NCBI RefSeq assembly: GCF_036711975.1
Contig: NC_091971.1
Span: 11,539,501-11,603,500 of the forward strand
Source: Onthophagus taurus
Lineage: Eukaryota; Arthropoda; Insecta; Coleoptera; Scarabaeidae
Direction of reading: 5' to 3'
Length of the DNA: 64,000 nt
The translations under genes and the position numbers were made by a program. This document shows, one piece after another, positions 45,798 through 58,700 of the stretch. How positions within the stretch are numbered: position 1 is the stretch's first letter; each line of letters begins with the position of its first letter. The notes under the pieces are model-generated. The model saw only the letters and a list, made by a program, of their open reading frames with translations. It was not told where the DNA came from and made no database searches.

Positions 45798-46237
45798 TAT
45801 AAATTAAATTAAAATGATTTAAAAGTTATGTATCAAATACATACATTTTTTTAATGTAATTAATCATTTTTAGCGGATTTATTTGTTTAAGAAATGAAAA
45901 TTAAACAAAAAAAAATTCTAGGAACACAAAATATTTTTTCTCTTCATAGTCTCCATTCTTAATTAATAAATTAAAGAGACTCAAACCCAGAGCAACGATT
46001 AGGACTAATTCTTTTCATTTTTTTTTTTTTTGGAAGTCTATCAGCAGAATGAATGTTTTTGAAAAAGCTATTTTTTTTTTAAACAGATATACAGTGACCG
46101 CTACAATGAATAATGATTAACAAAAAGAACATTGTATCTTTTGTAATTGATGACTGTAAATATGCTTTTTTCGATTTTTTTTTAATATATAATTTTTTGT
46201 TAGTTAGCCATTTTTATAGAATTTTCTCTTTTTTTGC

Positions 46238-49200
46238 TTAGTTTCGTCCTCGGCCCCCTCTCCCTCTATTATTGTCACTTCGATCCTGAAAACAAACAAG
46301 ACAAATTCCATAAAACCCCATTTAACCCCACAACATTTTATTTTACTTTTTTTTAAATAAAATCAAGATATCTCATCAACTATTATAAAATTCTATTTTT
46401 CAAAACACTCACTTTACAAATATTACACAAATTCACAAGAATCAATACAAAAACGTTAAAAAAAAAGATTTAAACTACATTACCTTATGGTGACCACCAC
46501 TATGGTGATCATTATTCCTATGACCACCCTGTCGATGACCGCCATCTTTATCTGGATCATGATTACGACGATGATCGCCCCGATCTCTATGATCCCCCCG
46601 ATCGCGATGATCCCTTCCACCACCGTGACCCCCGCCACCACCTTCATGATTCCCACCCGATTTATTACCCATAACGGTCCCACATTCCGGTTGTTTCCTG
46701 CTATCCTCCTCCTTTTGACGCTCTTCATAATGCACAAAATCATCGAAAATCGACGTCGAATGCCGATATGAATGCATAATTCGCAACACCTGCAACCCTT
46801 TCGCGTGCGGCACCTCCTGCGTGTCCCTAGAGTTCGTTACCGGTTTATTCTCGTTGTTCTCTAAACGGATGTGCCTCAGTTGAACGTTCGGAACGTCCTT
46901 CACGTAGATCCAGCGCACTTTAAACTGACCTTTCCACTTGTCCTGCGACCACACGGAGCTGTTCGAATTGTAATCGACCGCGGAAACCATTTGAGCCATA
47001 CCGCAAAAATGACCGGAACCGTTCACCGAAAAGAACAGGTACACTGCACCAGTGTTCTCGCGTTCACGATACGCCTGATCGAGACGTTTATTGCCGTGTT
47101 CCGTACTGCACCAGATCTCATACTTGATACTGCGGTGGATATCGTCCTCCGAATACGATTTTATCACGAAAAAACGCGCGTTTGGAGCCGTCAAATCAAA
47201 CTCTGACGGGTTATAGTTGTTTTTACCGCGCAATTCGTCCAAAACTGGGTGAGATGGAGTCGGTGCGGGTGTTGGCATTATCACTAGAAATCAAAAATTT
47301 CAAAAATATCATTTTGGATAAATTAAATTCTAAATTACTTTGCACTGGTGCTCCGGCAGGTAAATTTACTGTAGGTGGTAAATGAGGTGGCATCATTGCT
47401 GGCGGTTGATAAGATTGCATGGGATGTTGAGGATGTTGTCCTGGGCCAGGTCTTGGAGCTGCGGGTGGAGGTCGATTCGTTGGCGGGCCATTCCAACCTT
47501 GTCGAACAGGTATACTGGGTGTAATGGGTTTTGGTACTGGGTTGTTCACAACTGGAATTTGTGGTGGGGTATTCTTTGTGTCCCATGTTCCAATATCCAT
47601 GTTGTGCTTCCCTGGAACGATGGGACCTGGTGGCATTCCAGGTCCTTTCTTTTTCAAACCTTGGTTCTGTACTGTTAATTGCGGCTTCGCAGGTTGACTG
47701 GCAATAGAAGCCCATGTTGTCTTTTTGGGTTGACTCAATGAATCTTTAGCATCTCCAGATGGAGTTTTTAAGTCTTTGTAAAAAAATTTTTGTTAAATCT
47801 TTTTTTTATTTGTATACAGGTGTCCCAAGTAAACGGCAAAATACATAAATGGCATTAAGGAGCCAAGATACATTGAACTACAAGTAAAGGGCTTCTTATT
47901 GCTAAAACGTGACAAGCCACACGTTCTGCAAAAATGAGATTTTGCTATTTTCTCATCATGCAATAGTATGACAAGCGGCATAAAAATTTGTACGAAGTTA
48001 TTCGTACAGATGGCTCCACTTATCCTAAAATCTAGTTCTTACATTAATCGAGAATCCGTTTCTTCATCAGAAATTTGCTGGTGAGTTTCATGACGTCATT
48101 CGTTGGTGGAATAAAGTAGGGGGTTTGGTGGACAAACTTTATAGTGATTAAAATGACGCCTCGATGAAATTCAGTGGCTCCATCTAGCAACTATTTTTGA
48201 AATTATTTGTTTTCCACGTTTGTGTTTGCGAAAAGGAGATTATTGTTAAAATTGAAATAGTTTATTTGTCTTGAAATATGGACGTGATATTATACTCATC
48301 TTTTCTTACAGCAATATTATATAATTTATCATCATTTGCATCGAACAGCTGTAGTATTAAGGAAGACGATGTCGATGGGTCCATTGTTTAACAGAATAAT
48401 TGTCTAACTAACTTAAATGTAAGAAAATCAAATAATAAAGGTTATGTTTAGCCGCCGTCAAACAATAACAAATATCATCTTTCGTTATCTTCATAAAATA
48501 ACCTTTAAAGTGAGTCCAACTTGACGCATTTATCTCAAAAACCCAAAAAGTTCGAACTTTCAACTTTTAATTTTGACATATTTGTCAACGTCATAAAAAA
48601 TCCTTTAAAATGAGTCCAAACTCGATATATTTAAGTTTAATATTAATGGAAATACAAGCACTTCCGGTTTGAAACGTCAACGTCAATTTTGACATATTTG
48701 TCATCTTCATTAAAATGAGTCTAAAGATAAACAAGAAGTTAGCAACAATGAAGATAGCAATTTAATTTTTAAATATTAATACCAACCTTAATTTTTTATT
48801 TATTTTTATTATATTTTTGTTTTTGTGACAAATATTAAGACATTTTATAAAAATTAAAAATATGTCAAAATGACATTGACATTTCAAACCGGAAGTTGCT
48901 TATATCTCGAGTAATATTGGAATTAAACGTATCATCTTTGGACTCATTTTAAAGGATTTTTCACGACGATTACAAATATGTCAAAATTGACGTTGACATT
49001 GTTAACCGGAAGTTGACCATAACTTCATTAATATTGACGATAAATATGTCGTGTTTGTACTCATTTTAAAGGATTTTTTAATGAAGATTACAAATATGTC
49101 AAAATTGAGGTTGAAATTTTAAACCTGAAGTTAGTTATCCTTAATAGACAAATGGACAACTTCATACTGTTCTTTTATGACGTATTCTTTATTAAAAAAA

Positions 49201-51507
49201 AACATTAAAATGAGTCCAAACAAGACGCACTTTTCTCAAAAAACAAAAAAGTTAGAATAAAAAACATTAAACCCTAAGTTGGCAACAATGAAGATAGCAA
49301 TTTAATTTTTAAATATTAATACCAACCTTAATTTTTTATTTATTTTTATTATATTTTTGTTTTTGTGACAAATATTAAGACATTTTATAAAAATTAAAAA
49401 TATGTCAAAATGACATTGACATTTCAAACCGGAAGTTGCTTATGGCTCGAGTAATATTGGAATTAAACGTATCATGTTTGGACTTGTTTTAAAGGATTTT
49501 TCACGACGATTACAAATATGTCAAAATTGACGTTCTTAACCGGAAGTTGACCATAACTTCATTAATATTGAAGATAAATATGTCGTGTTTGTACTCATTT
49601 TAAAGGATTTTTAATGAAGATTACAAATATGTCAAAATTGAGGTTGACATTTTAAACCTGAAGTTAGTTATCATATAATAGAAGTTTTATAACTGAAGTT
49701 AATCTACTGTTAGTCACTTTTACGCATTTTTTTATTTTTAACGTGTTTTTTTGGCTCATTTCACATTGATTAAAAAAAATCTTCGTTCTTAATTTCATTT
49801 TACAACTTTTTAAACTTCCATTTCGTAAATTAGTAACTAATAACCTGATTTAGACTTTGATATATGAACTTTTTAACAAAACAAAAAGAAATATTAAGAA
49901 ACTTGTTTGTAAAATGGATAAGATGAGATATGTTTTTACATGTTAATTTTAATTTTTACATGAATCGTCATCATTTTGTCTCTAATTTTAGTGATTAAAT
50001 TTATGCCACGACTGTCATGAAAACGAAAATCCCGTTTTTCTCAACATTATTCATTTATCGCTTAGTCAAGCGATGCATAACGCGGTCCAATTGTCTGGTA
50101 TGATATAATGGTCTTGTATAACATGGAAAATTAAAAAAAAAATCGATGATATAAAAGGAGAAACTATACCAATTTTCAACTTTCTAGCTTGACTGCTTCT
50201 TGAACAATGCAGTTTTAAAGGACATTGTGTTAATTGCTAAAGAGATTCTAATTAAAATAACTCAAAAACTATTCTATCAAATTCAACATATTTTTGTGTG
50301 TAGAATCAAAACACGCAATAAAAACTATATCACTCCATTTAAAATAACATATGTTTATGTCAATACTTCATTATAGAACACCCTGTATGTATAAAAATAT
50401 TTTCTGTTTATAGAGTGATAAATTTCTTACATCTTTTCTCTAAAAAAAGAAGTATATCTTGGCTCCTTAATGTCGTTTATGTACTTTTCCGCTTACATGG
50501 GACACTCTGTATAATTCTTACCCAAATTTTGCATTGCTTGTTCGACAATTTTGATAGCTGAATCGTGAATGGCGGGTGGATAGATGTTTTGGGGTTCGCG
50601 ATAATACTCGTCGTACTTCCTCTGGTTGCTCCAAGTGTTGTAATCGCCATTGCTTGGGAAATAATTGAAAGACGATGGTTGACCGAACGGCGTTGGTGTC
50701 GAGAATGTCGTCGATGGACCAAACATTCCTGAGAACGACAGATTTGCTAAAGGGTTACTACTTAATATGATGTCTAATTCCAGTGTATCTATTAAATTTG
50801 ACTAAGCACTAAATTTTAATATTAAATTTTAATGATTTGTAGTTTTTTGAGGTTATGTAACACTTTCTGAACCAAATTGTTTTATTAAAACATATACATA
50901 CCGTCCATAGAATAAGAATCGTGAGGATAACCGCTTAGAAAAGTCATGGGATCTGTTCCATTCGACCAAGTTCCGTCCCCGACTCCATAAGCCTGATACG
51001 GATAAGTTCCTCCGCTGCCATAATAACCTAAAAATTAACAAAAATACATTAAAAATCAAAATCTTTATAGAGATTTCTTTTTACCTGCTGTGTATAAATC
51101 GGTTGCGGTTGAAATTGGAACGGATGCACTGTAGGCGGTGTGGGCTGCTGAGTTCTGCTGTTGTGATCGCCATGGTTCAAAATCTTCAGAGCCTGTTGCT
51201 CCTTCACCTGCTCCTAACTGCTCCTTAGGGCCATTGGACACTAAAATAAATGAAATTAAAACGTAAAGTAAAGTTTTAAACGTTAAGTGAAAGAATAGTG
51301 ACAGAACACAAACCTTGATTTCCCTGTCCTTTCATCCGCTGCGTCATAACCGGCACATGAAATAAAATAAAAATCACAGTGTTGAATAAGTTAGGAAAAA
51401 TGGAAAACGCGGAATTTTACAACAACAATTAACGCATAATTTAAAACGGTTAAAAACTGTCAAATTGGAACTGTTGATTTTACCTGATCTGACACGCCTG
51501 CTGACAT
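46238..51507 (-). CDS. Ythdf: YTH-domain family protein, cytoplasmic m6A reader
   Basis: Eight exons (51507-51484, 51338-51314, 51240-51085, 51027-50902, 50728-50522, 47773-47339, 47283-46484, 46285-46238) join to 1,821 nt, 606 residues. The N-terminus [16 protein letters not shown] is the standard YTHDF start. A long low-complexity Pro/Gln/Ser/Asn-rich region follows. The YTH domain is in the seventh exon: [28 protein letters not shown] (first cage Trp), [20 protein letters not shown] (second and third cage residues), and [19 protein letters not shown]. The aromatic cage that binds N6-methyladenosine is complete. The protein ends in a Gly/His/Asp/Arg-rich tail with an RGRGGRGRN end. It controls translation and decay of methylated mRNA. 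Intron 5 (50521-47774) consists almost wholly of a transposon. Confidence 0.96.
47817..50509. mobile_element. 2.7-kb TA-flanked TIR element making up most of a Ythdf intron
   Basis: The left end reads CAGGTGTCCCAAGTAAACGG and the right end is its inverse (CCGCTTACATGGGACACTCTG); matching continues for about 57 bp, including AAGGAGCCAAGATA on both sides. TA lies outside each end (47815-47816, 50510-50511). The intron is 2,748 bp, so only about 55 bp is not transposon. No transposase is seen; the interior is repeat DNA shared with other introns. The right end is 12 bp from the splice donor at 50521. It is a large non-autonomous mariner-type element. Confidence 0.88.
48440..50110. repeat. Internal repeat block with a 540-bp tandem duplication
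   Basis: A segment starting AGCAACAATGAAGATAGCAA (48741) recurs at about 49281, 540 bp on, with 95% or so visible identity, including GACATTTCAAACCGGAAGTT and TTAACCGGAAGTTGACCATA. The same text is in the Pak intron (29.4-30.2 kb), inverted, and a fragment occurs in the RagA intron near 34325-34410. TGACATATT/AATATGTCA motifs give many short palindromes. Confidence 0.8.
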
Positions 51508-52705
51508 TGACTACGCCGTTTCACTTGTTTTTGTACCGCCACGAAATCACTGGCCCACAAAAAAACGCACTTTATTGCACTAAACGTACCGAAAGTCCGA
51601 CGTCCTCACGCCACGGTACCGTACTTGCTTGTGTTTTTTAATTTTCGAAAAAAAAACGGTCCCGAATTAATAACTCTTTCAATCAAGTCAATTGTCCAAC
51701 AATGGCGTACCACATTCGTAACCTATGCGCATGACCGTTACAACCGGGGTAAATCTTTTTTTTACTAAATTTATGTTGGCCAAATTGACCTGTTGAATTA
51801 ATAATTAAATTGTTTAAAATAATTACCTTCAAAATTATTTTATTAATTTTATTGGAATTCAAAAACTAATTTAAAAATAAAAAAAAAATATGTTGGTCAA
51901 ACTGATTCGCGGAATAATCACAAATTTTAAAAAGATGATTCCGTACTTTAACAATTTTAATTAATATTACTTAGATTCGTGCGAACCGTACAAATTTGAC
52001 CAGTATGTACGATTACACGACTAATTCACGACTTTCTACAGCGCATGTTCGTCAACCCCGCCAAATGTGTAGTTGGAATTGGAACAATTATTAGCATACC
52101 CCTTTCACCAGACAAGGAAGGAAAATCCATTTACTTAATTTTTTTAACAATAACGAATCTAATAAAACGTAATAATGGAAAAATGAAATAAAAATATGCA
52201 TATTTTTACATACAGTTCGCTTTTTTTCTTAATACCTGTCAAATTATTGTAAAGTTGTCAAATTTAGCAGGGAGTTTTGTTTTATCATGTTTTGAAATAA
52301 ATATGTCACTGACGTTTGTTTGAGCTTTCATTATTCAAAAAGTCAAAAGTAATAAAATTAAAATAAAATGAAACAAGAAAAAAACGCAACTTATTGGGAG
52401 TCGAACTAAAACGAGCGTTACTGAGGTACAAATTGGAACTTACAGATTTGAAGCCTGATATCTCAGTACAAGAACAAATTCGTTTTCTTTAATTCAAAAT
52501 TTATCATGTTACTAAAACTTATTTACAGTATATACCGTAATGAAGAAAATTTTCGAGGATTAAGCTTTCGAATGAAATATTGTTAATCGAAATCTGTTAA
52601 TTGGGGCTAACTTCGCATAGGTGAGAAATTTAAAGTTTATATAAGATTGAAAATATTTATTGGAACTACATCTGTAAATATATATAAATATAAAGTTGTA
52701 TAACA
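51508..52705. other. Spacer upstream of Ythdf, with a dispersed repeat copy
   Basis: The first 200-250 bp should contain the Ythdf promoter and 5' untranslated region, which is less AT-rich. About 52205-52345 is a copy of a repeat also present at 30995-31100 and 58090-58200 (in the other orientation), recognised by AGGGAGTTTTGTTTTATCAT. The last 200 bp belongs to the 3' end of the next gene. No coding sequence seen. Confidence 0.5.
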
Positions 52706-55700
52706 TTACTCGACAAGTACCGCACATTCGTGATTAAAAGCATAAATAATTAAACTTTTATTGATATATGAGTTATCATAAAAAAAATCGCTCTCATTTT
52801 CGGGAATTCCACGAACGGCTTTAATTCTACTAATGATAGATCGAGTAGTGTTTAAATTTAAAAGTCCGGTATATAAAACGTTGATACGCTTATTAGACAA
52901 AATCTCAAATAATTTCGCCATTCCATTACAGGAATTCGCCCAACCTGTTATACATAAAGGAACCTTTCGTAAAATCAAATTAAATTCGTTTTCTTCTTCC
53001 ATTGGATCCAAAATAATTGTTCTATTTAATACGTCGATTTCTTGATCGGTTTTTAAGTTTTTTTCTGTATTGGTATCGTTTAGCTCTTCAATACTTAAAC
53101 GATTGATAATTTCAAAAAATCTTTCTGTATTTATCGAAAAATTTAATGATGTTTCGTTAATACCAATATTAAATCCTTCTGTAACATACAACCAGTTACA
53201 AAGAGTTAAAATTTTATTATATTCAATCATTCTTGGGAGACTGTAGTTATTTACACTTAAATTTATTAGATTTAAAAAATTATTTGTTACAAATAATTGC
53301 ATCTTTTTCGGATCGTTAAAATAATTGAATGTTTCAGTTAAAATGTTGATGTAATTAATTTCTTTTAAATTTTTGTTATCGGGGATTTGAATTACACGGA
53401 TTTTACTTCTAGTTGTGGTCGTTGATAAGCAATTATTACAAGTTTCAATTATGATAAACGAATCGTCTAAATCATCGTCATAAGCTTCATTTTCGTTTAT
53501 AAGGTATATATTAGGAACTGTTAAAAACCGATTTCCTTCTATGCGTATCTCTGATTTCATATAAATTTGTTTGTTACGATTTTTATTTAATAACCCAACA
53601 ATGACATTGTACTCGCAATTATCTTCAATTAAATTTATTACAACTCCGGGATATTCTTCAAAAACGTTATTATTTTCTTTGGTTTCTTCAGGATCTTTTT
53701 TATTTCTATTGAACTCTTTCGGAGTTTTAAACACCATAACATAATCCCCCGTTTTTGGATTATGCAAACAATTTTGATTATTTTCGTCAAAATTATTTGT
53801 ATCAAAAATTTGATTTTGACTTGGTTTCGTTGCGCCTTTATAAACGATCACGATTTTCTCTTTAGAAACGATTTCTTTAATATCGGGATTTAACAACGCA
53901 ACTATATAATCATCATTTAATGATAATCCTAATTTATTTTCTTCATTTTGTGATATTTGCTCGTTTAAGTGTTCTTTATTATCAAGTTTTTTTAACACAT
54001 AAAGACATTGAATTAAATCGTTGTTGGGATCATTAATTTTTTCGTCGTTATTTTGGTCCAATTCAAATAATTTTGATTCATTCTCTGTAATTTCTTGTAC
54101 TATTTCAGAATCATTTATTGACTCAACATCGACATCCATTAATTCGTCGAAATCCATTTTTTCGTTGCACTCATTGTTATAATTACCCATTATTAGTTGA
54201 TACAAATTTATTGCTTGATCTTGTTCTTCGGCGTAACTCAATAAAAAATCGTTATTTTCGGCGCTGTTTAAGGAAACTTTTTGATCACGTATTTGTTGTG
54301 TTTTCTCATTCAAGACTTCGTCTAAAGTTTTTGGTATCATTGCGCACGGATTTAAAAATAAAATTTCGTCTATAATATCATCATCGCTTTCCTGATCACT
54401 TTCACCATCGCTTCTACCAATTTTACTTGATACATTTTTAAGGTGCAAATTTTTCTCTTCGTTAATTCTAATTAAATTTAACAAAAACATCTTACGATCT
54501 TCAACTACTAATTGTTTTTCAACACCGTCTAATTCAATTAACGTTGCAGTAACTAATTCGATATCTTTCGTATAAATTTGAATAATTTCCGATTTCAACT
54601 TTAATAATCCTTTTGGTGTGTTAAAGTTTCCCGTGACGTTATAAAGATCATTATTGAGTGTTGTTTCATTTAAATGATCTTTAATGCTATTCATTGATTC
54701 GAAATAAGTCATTTTTAATATTGTTATCATCACACGAAATGCCAAATCAAGACGAGTATTGTTTCTGATTAGTTTTATTGATTTGATCGTATCCACGATG
54801 TGTTTCCATGATTGATGATGCGTCGTCGATTTCAATATTGAATGTCTATTTAGTTTTATTACATCGTTGTTTGTGTTTAAAGTGTCAAAAGCCATGTCGA
54901 AGAGATTTACTACATCTTTTGTACCAACTCTTGGAATTATACCTATGCAATAAAAAAAAGTGAGTTTTAGTTGTATGAACAAAAGTGAAATAGGTTGAAT
55001 GGCAATGTAAATATAACAAAACACCACTCAGTTGTTACGTTCTGCCAAAGCAACATCCCAATGAAAGCTTAATAAAAAGTAATAGTACAGGCATTGGGTA
55101 GTTTTGCAAAGGAAAAGTTTTGCTTGGAAAAAAGTAACGTCATTATCATGACCCTCAGTTAAATAATAAGATGGTAATTTAAAAATTCCTGGAAGCCGTA
55201 TTTATTGAAACTAAGGAATGAGACTTATTCTAAATTAAAGCTCAAAGCTTTCTCTTTACAATTATGTATAATACTTGTTGGGTTGGATTGGAAAAATGTT
55301 GAGAAAAAAAATGTTGAAACAAAACTTACATTTTCGTATAACCTAAAAGTATAAAAAAAAATGCTAATTTAAAAATTGGTGGAAGCCGTATTGATTGAAA
55401 TTAAGGAGTGAGACTTATTCTAAATTAAAGCTCAAAGCTTTCTCTTTACAATGATGTATAATAATTGTTGGGTTGGATTGGAAAAATATTGAGAAAAAAA
55501 ATGTTGAAACAAAACTTACATTTTCGTATAACCTAAAAGTGTCAAAAAAGATGCTAATTTAAAGATTCCTGGAAGCCGTATTTATTAAAATTAAGGAATG
55601 AGACTTATTCTAAATTAAAGCTCAAAGCTTTCTCTTTATAATGATGTATAATAATTGTTGGGTTGGATTGGAAAAATATTGAGAAAAAAAAGTTGAAATA

Positions 55701-58700
55701 AAACTTACATTTTCGTATAACCTAAAAGTGTCAAAAAAGATGTTAATTTAAAAATTCGTGGAAGCCGTATTCATTGAAATTAAGGAGTGAGACTTATTCT
55801 AAATTAAAGCTCAAAGCTTTCTCTTTACAATGATGTATAATAATTGTTGGGTTGGATTGGAAAAATATTGAGAAAAAAAATGTTGAAACAAAACTTACAT
55901 TTTCGTATAACCTAAAAGTGTCAAAAAAGATGCTAATTTAAAGATTCCTGGAAGCCGTATTTATTAAAATTAAGGAATGAGACTTATTCTAAATTAAAGC
56001 TCAAAGCTTTCTCTTTAAAATGATGTATAATAATTGTTGGGTTGGATTGGAAAAATATTGAGAAAAAAAATGTTGAAATAAAACTTACATTTCCGTATAA
56101 CCTAAAAGTGTCAAAAAAGATGTTAATTTAAAAATTCGTGGAAGCCGTATTTATTGAAATTAAGGAATGAGATTTATTCTAAATTAAAGCTCAAAGCTTT
56201 CTCTTTATAATGATGTATAATAATTGTTGGGTTGGATTGGAAAAAGGTTGAGAAAAAAAATGTTGAAACAAAACTTACATTTTCGTATAACCTAAAAGTA
56301 TCAAAAAAGATGCTAATTTAAAAATTTCTGGAAGCAGTATTTATTGAAATTAAGGAATGAGACTTATTCTAAATTGAAGCTCAAAGCTTTCTCTTTACAA
56401 TGATGTATAATAATTGTTGGGTTGGATTGGAAAAATATTGAGAAAAAACATGTTGAAATAAAACTTACATTTTCGTATAACTTAAAAGTGTCAAAAAAGA
56501 TGATAATTTAAAAATTCCTGGAAGCCGTTTTTATTGAAATTAAGGAATGAGACTTATTTTTAATTAAAGCTCAATCTTTCTTTTTAAAATGATCTGTAAT
56601 AATCACACCTATTATTAGGTGTACATCCGAATTTCTCAGGATTTTTGAGGAATCCAACGAGTTTCCAGAGATTTCTATAGATATCCATGTTTTCTAAAAG
56701 GTTTTATGAAAATTTCCAAATACATCCAAGAATTTTGTAGCAATTTCCTAAAATTTTCAAAGATAACCAAATATTTCTAGAGATTTCAAGGAATATCCAA
56801 AAATTTTTACGAATTTCTTAGGATTTTTGAATGATTTTTTAGAAAAATTAGAAGAATTTCCAATGATTATTACAAATGTCCAGGACTTTTAATTGTTCCC
56901 AGACACATATGTATGCATTTCTTAGTATTTCCAGGAGATTTCCAAAAGATTTCAACGAACTTTCAAGTATACCATACAAATTTCTCAGAATACCTAAGGT
57001 TATCTAGGATTTTGCAGATTTCTACAGAATTTCAAGTTGTTAGAAGATTTTATAGGAATTTCCAAACATGTCTAGGGATTTTGAAACCATTTCCAATAAT
57101 TTTCATAGTCAACTGGGTATTTCTAAAAATTTTAAGGTATTTAGACACATTTTCAAAGCTATTCATCGATTTTTACGGATATCTTAGGATTTTTGAGTGT
57201 ATCCAACGTTTTCGAATGATTTTTTAGAAAAATTAGAAGGATTTCCAAGGATATCCAATGATTATTACGAATGTCCAGGACTTTTAATTCTTCCCAGACA
57301 CTTATGTATGCATTTCTTAGTATTTCCAAAAGATTTCAACGGATTTTTAAGTATACCATAAAAATTTCTCAGAATACCTAAGGTTATCTAAGACTTTGCA
57401 GAAATTTTCAAACATGTCTAGGAATTTTGAAACGATTTCCAATAACTTTCATAGTAAACTGGGTATTTCTAAAAATTTTAAGGAATTTAGACACATTTTC
57501 AAAGCTATCCATTGATCCTTACAGATATCTTAGAATTTTTTAGTGTATCCAAGTTTTAGAATGATTTTTTAGAAAAATTGGAAGGATTTCTAAGGATATC
57601 TAGGGGTTATTACGAATGTCCATGATTTTTAGTTATTTCTAGTAATGGGAATACCGCTCATAACCGTGTCGCGTTCCAGGAACGGTCGCTACACAAAAAC
57701 TTGTTTTTGAAGTCGTTTCAAATCTTCTTCAGATGATATACCTGAGCAAGTTGAATTAAGATTAGATCAAGAGGTTAATCAAATGATGAACGAAATTGAT
57801 GAAAAAATGACAGAAGAAAACGAAACAATTCAGGTAGAGCAAGATGAAGGAGATAGAGAGAAGCAAGACGAAGAAAAACATAATAGAAAGGGACAAAGAA
57901 CAAGAAAACCACCTTTAAGATGACCTTTATGATAAATGGAGGAAGATCTTTAAAGGAAGTATAGTACCAGTCTTTTTCAATTAAGTTTTCAACGTGATTT
58001 ATACAATTACACTTATACAATTACAATTTAACGACATATCTTTATGTATTTCGCTGAAAAAAATGGCAGGATCACTTTTTGAATAAGGAAACCTCAAATA
58101 AACGTCAATGTGACATTTATTTCAAAACATGATAAAACAAAACTCCCCATTAATTTTGCCAACTTTACAATAATTTGACAGATATTATAGAAAAAAAAAC
58201 GAAATGTATTTAAAAATGAGGATACAACAATGTTATAACCCAACATTTAAGAATAAAATTAAAATAAATAAACTTACCATTATTGTTACCATGTACCAAA
58301 CTAATGAAAGAAGACATGCTGAATATAGCAATGGCAAAATCTGTACTATCAGGTTTATATTTATCAATACTTTCTTTAAATTTCTCCACACCACAATCAT
58401 GTTGAACCAACATAGCAAAATCTGCAAATTTTCCTGTAGTTTTCTGCCCCAATAATCCAAATTGAATGTTATGGCATAAAAACACATCACGAGTGTCTTC
58501 CATTAAAGATATAGGATCAAAAATATGAACAATATCCATGTTTGCAACACGATAAATTAAAGCTTCATAATTATCTTTCGGTGGTGGTTTCGATTTTTTA
58601 ATTAAAATATCGATAACTTTCTTGATTCTATCTGAAACGTTCGATATGGTTGTAACAACAAAAAGTTCGCATTTTATTAAATCTTTGATGTAATGTTCAA

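Larger units (their letters stand above)
42215..46237. other. Gene-free spacer between carbonic anhydrase and Ythdf
   Basis: Four kilobases without a host gene. It includes the carbonic anhydrase 3' flank, a very AT-rich tract with poly-T runs (42.2-43.8 kb), a promoter-like motif at 43.12 kb, a TIR-bounded transposon with an inserted hAT MITE (43.8-45.8 kb), and the 3' untranslated region of minus-strand Ythdf (to about 45.9 kb). No conserved protein is seen in 42.2-43.8 kb. Confidence 0.5.

Noticed and set aside
46487-47678. Long antisense frames over Ythdf exons
   Set aside because: They mirror the biased codon use of the Ythdf coding strand and lack protein similarity.
54118-54375. Plus-strand frame within the 983-residue gene
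   Set aside because: Shadow of the minus-strand exon; no independent evidence.
55080-56600. Regularly spaced repeats resembling a CRISPR array
   Set aside because: The whole 190-bp unit is repeated with no unique spacers, in an insect intron; it is a satellite.
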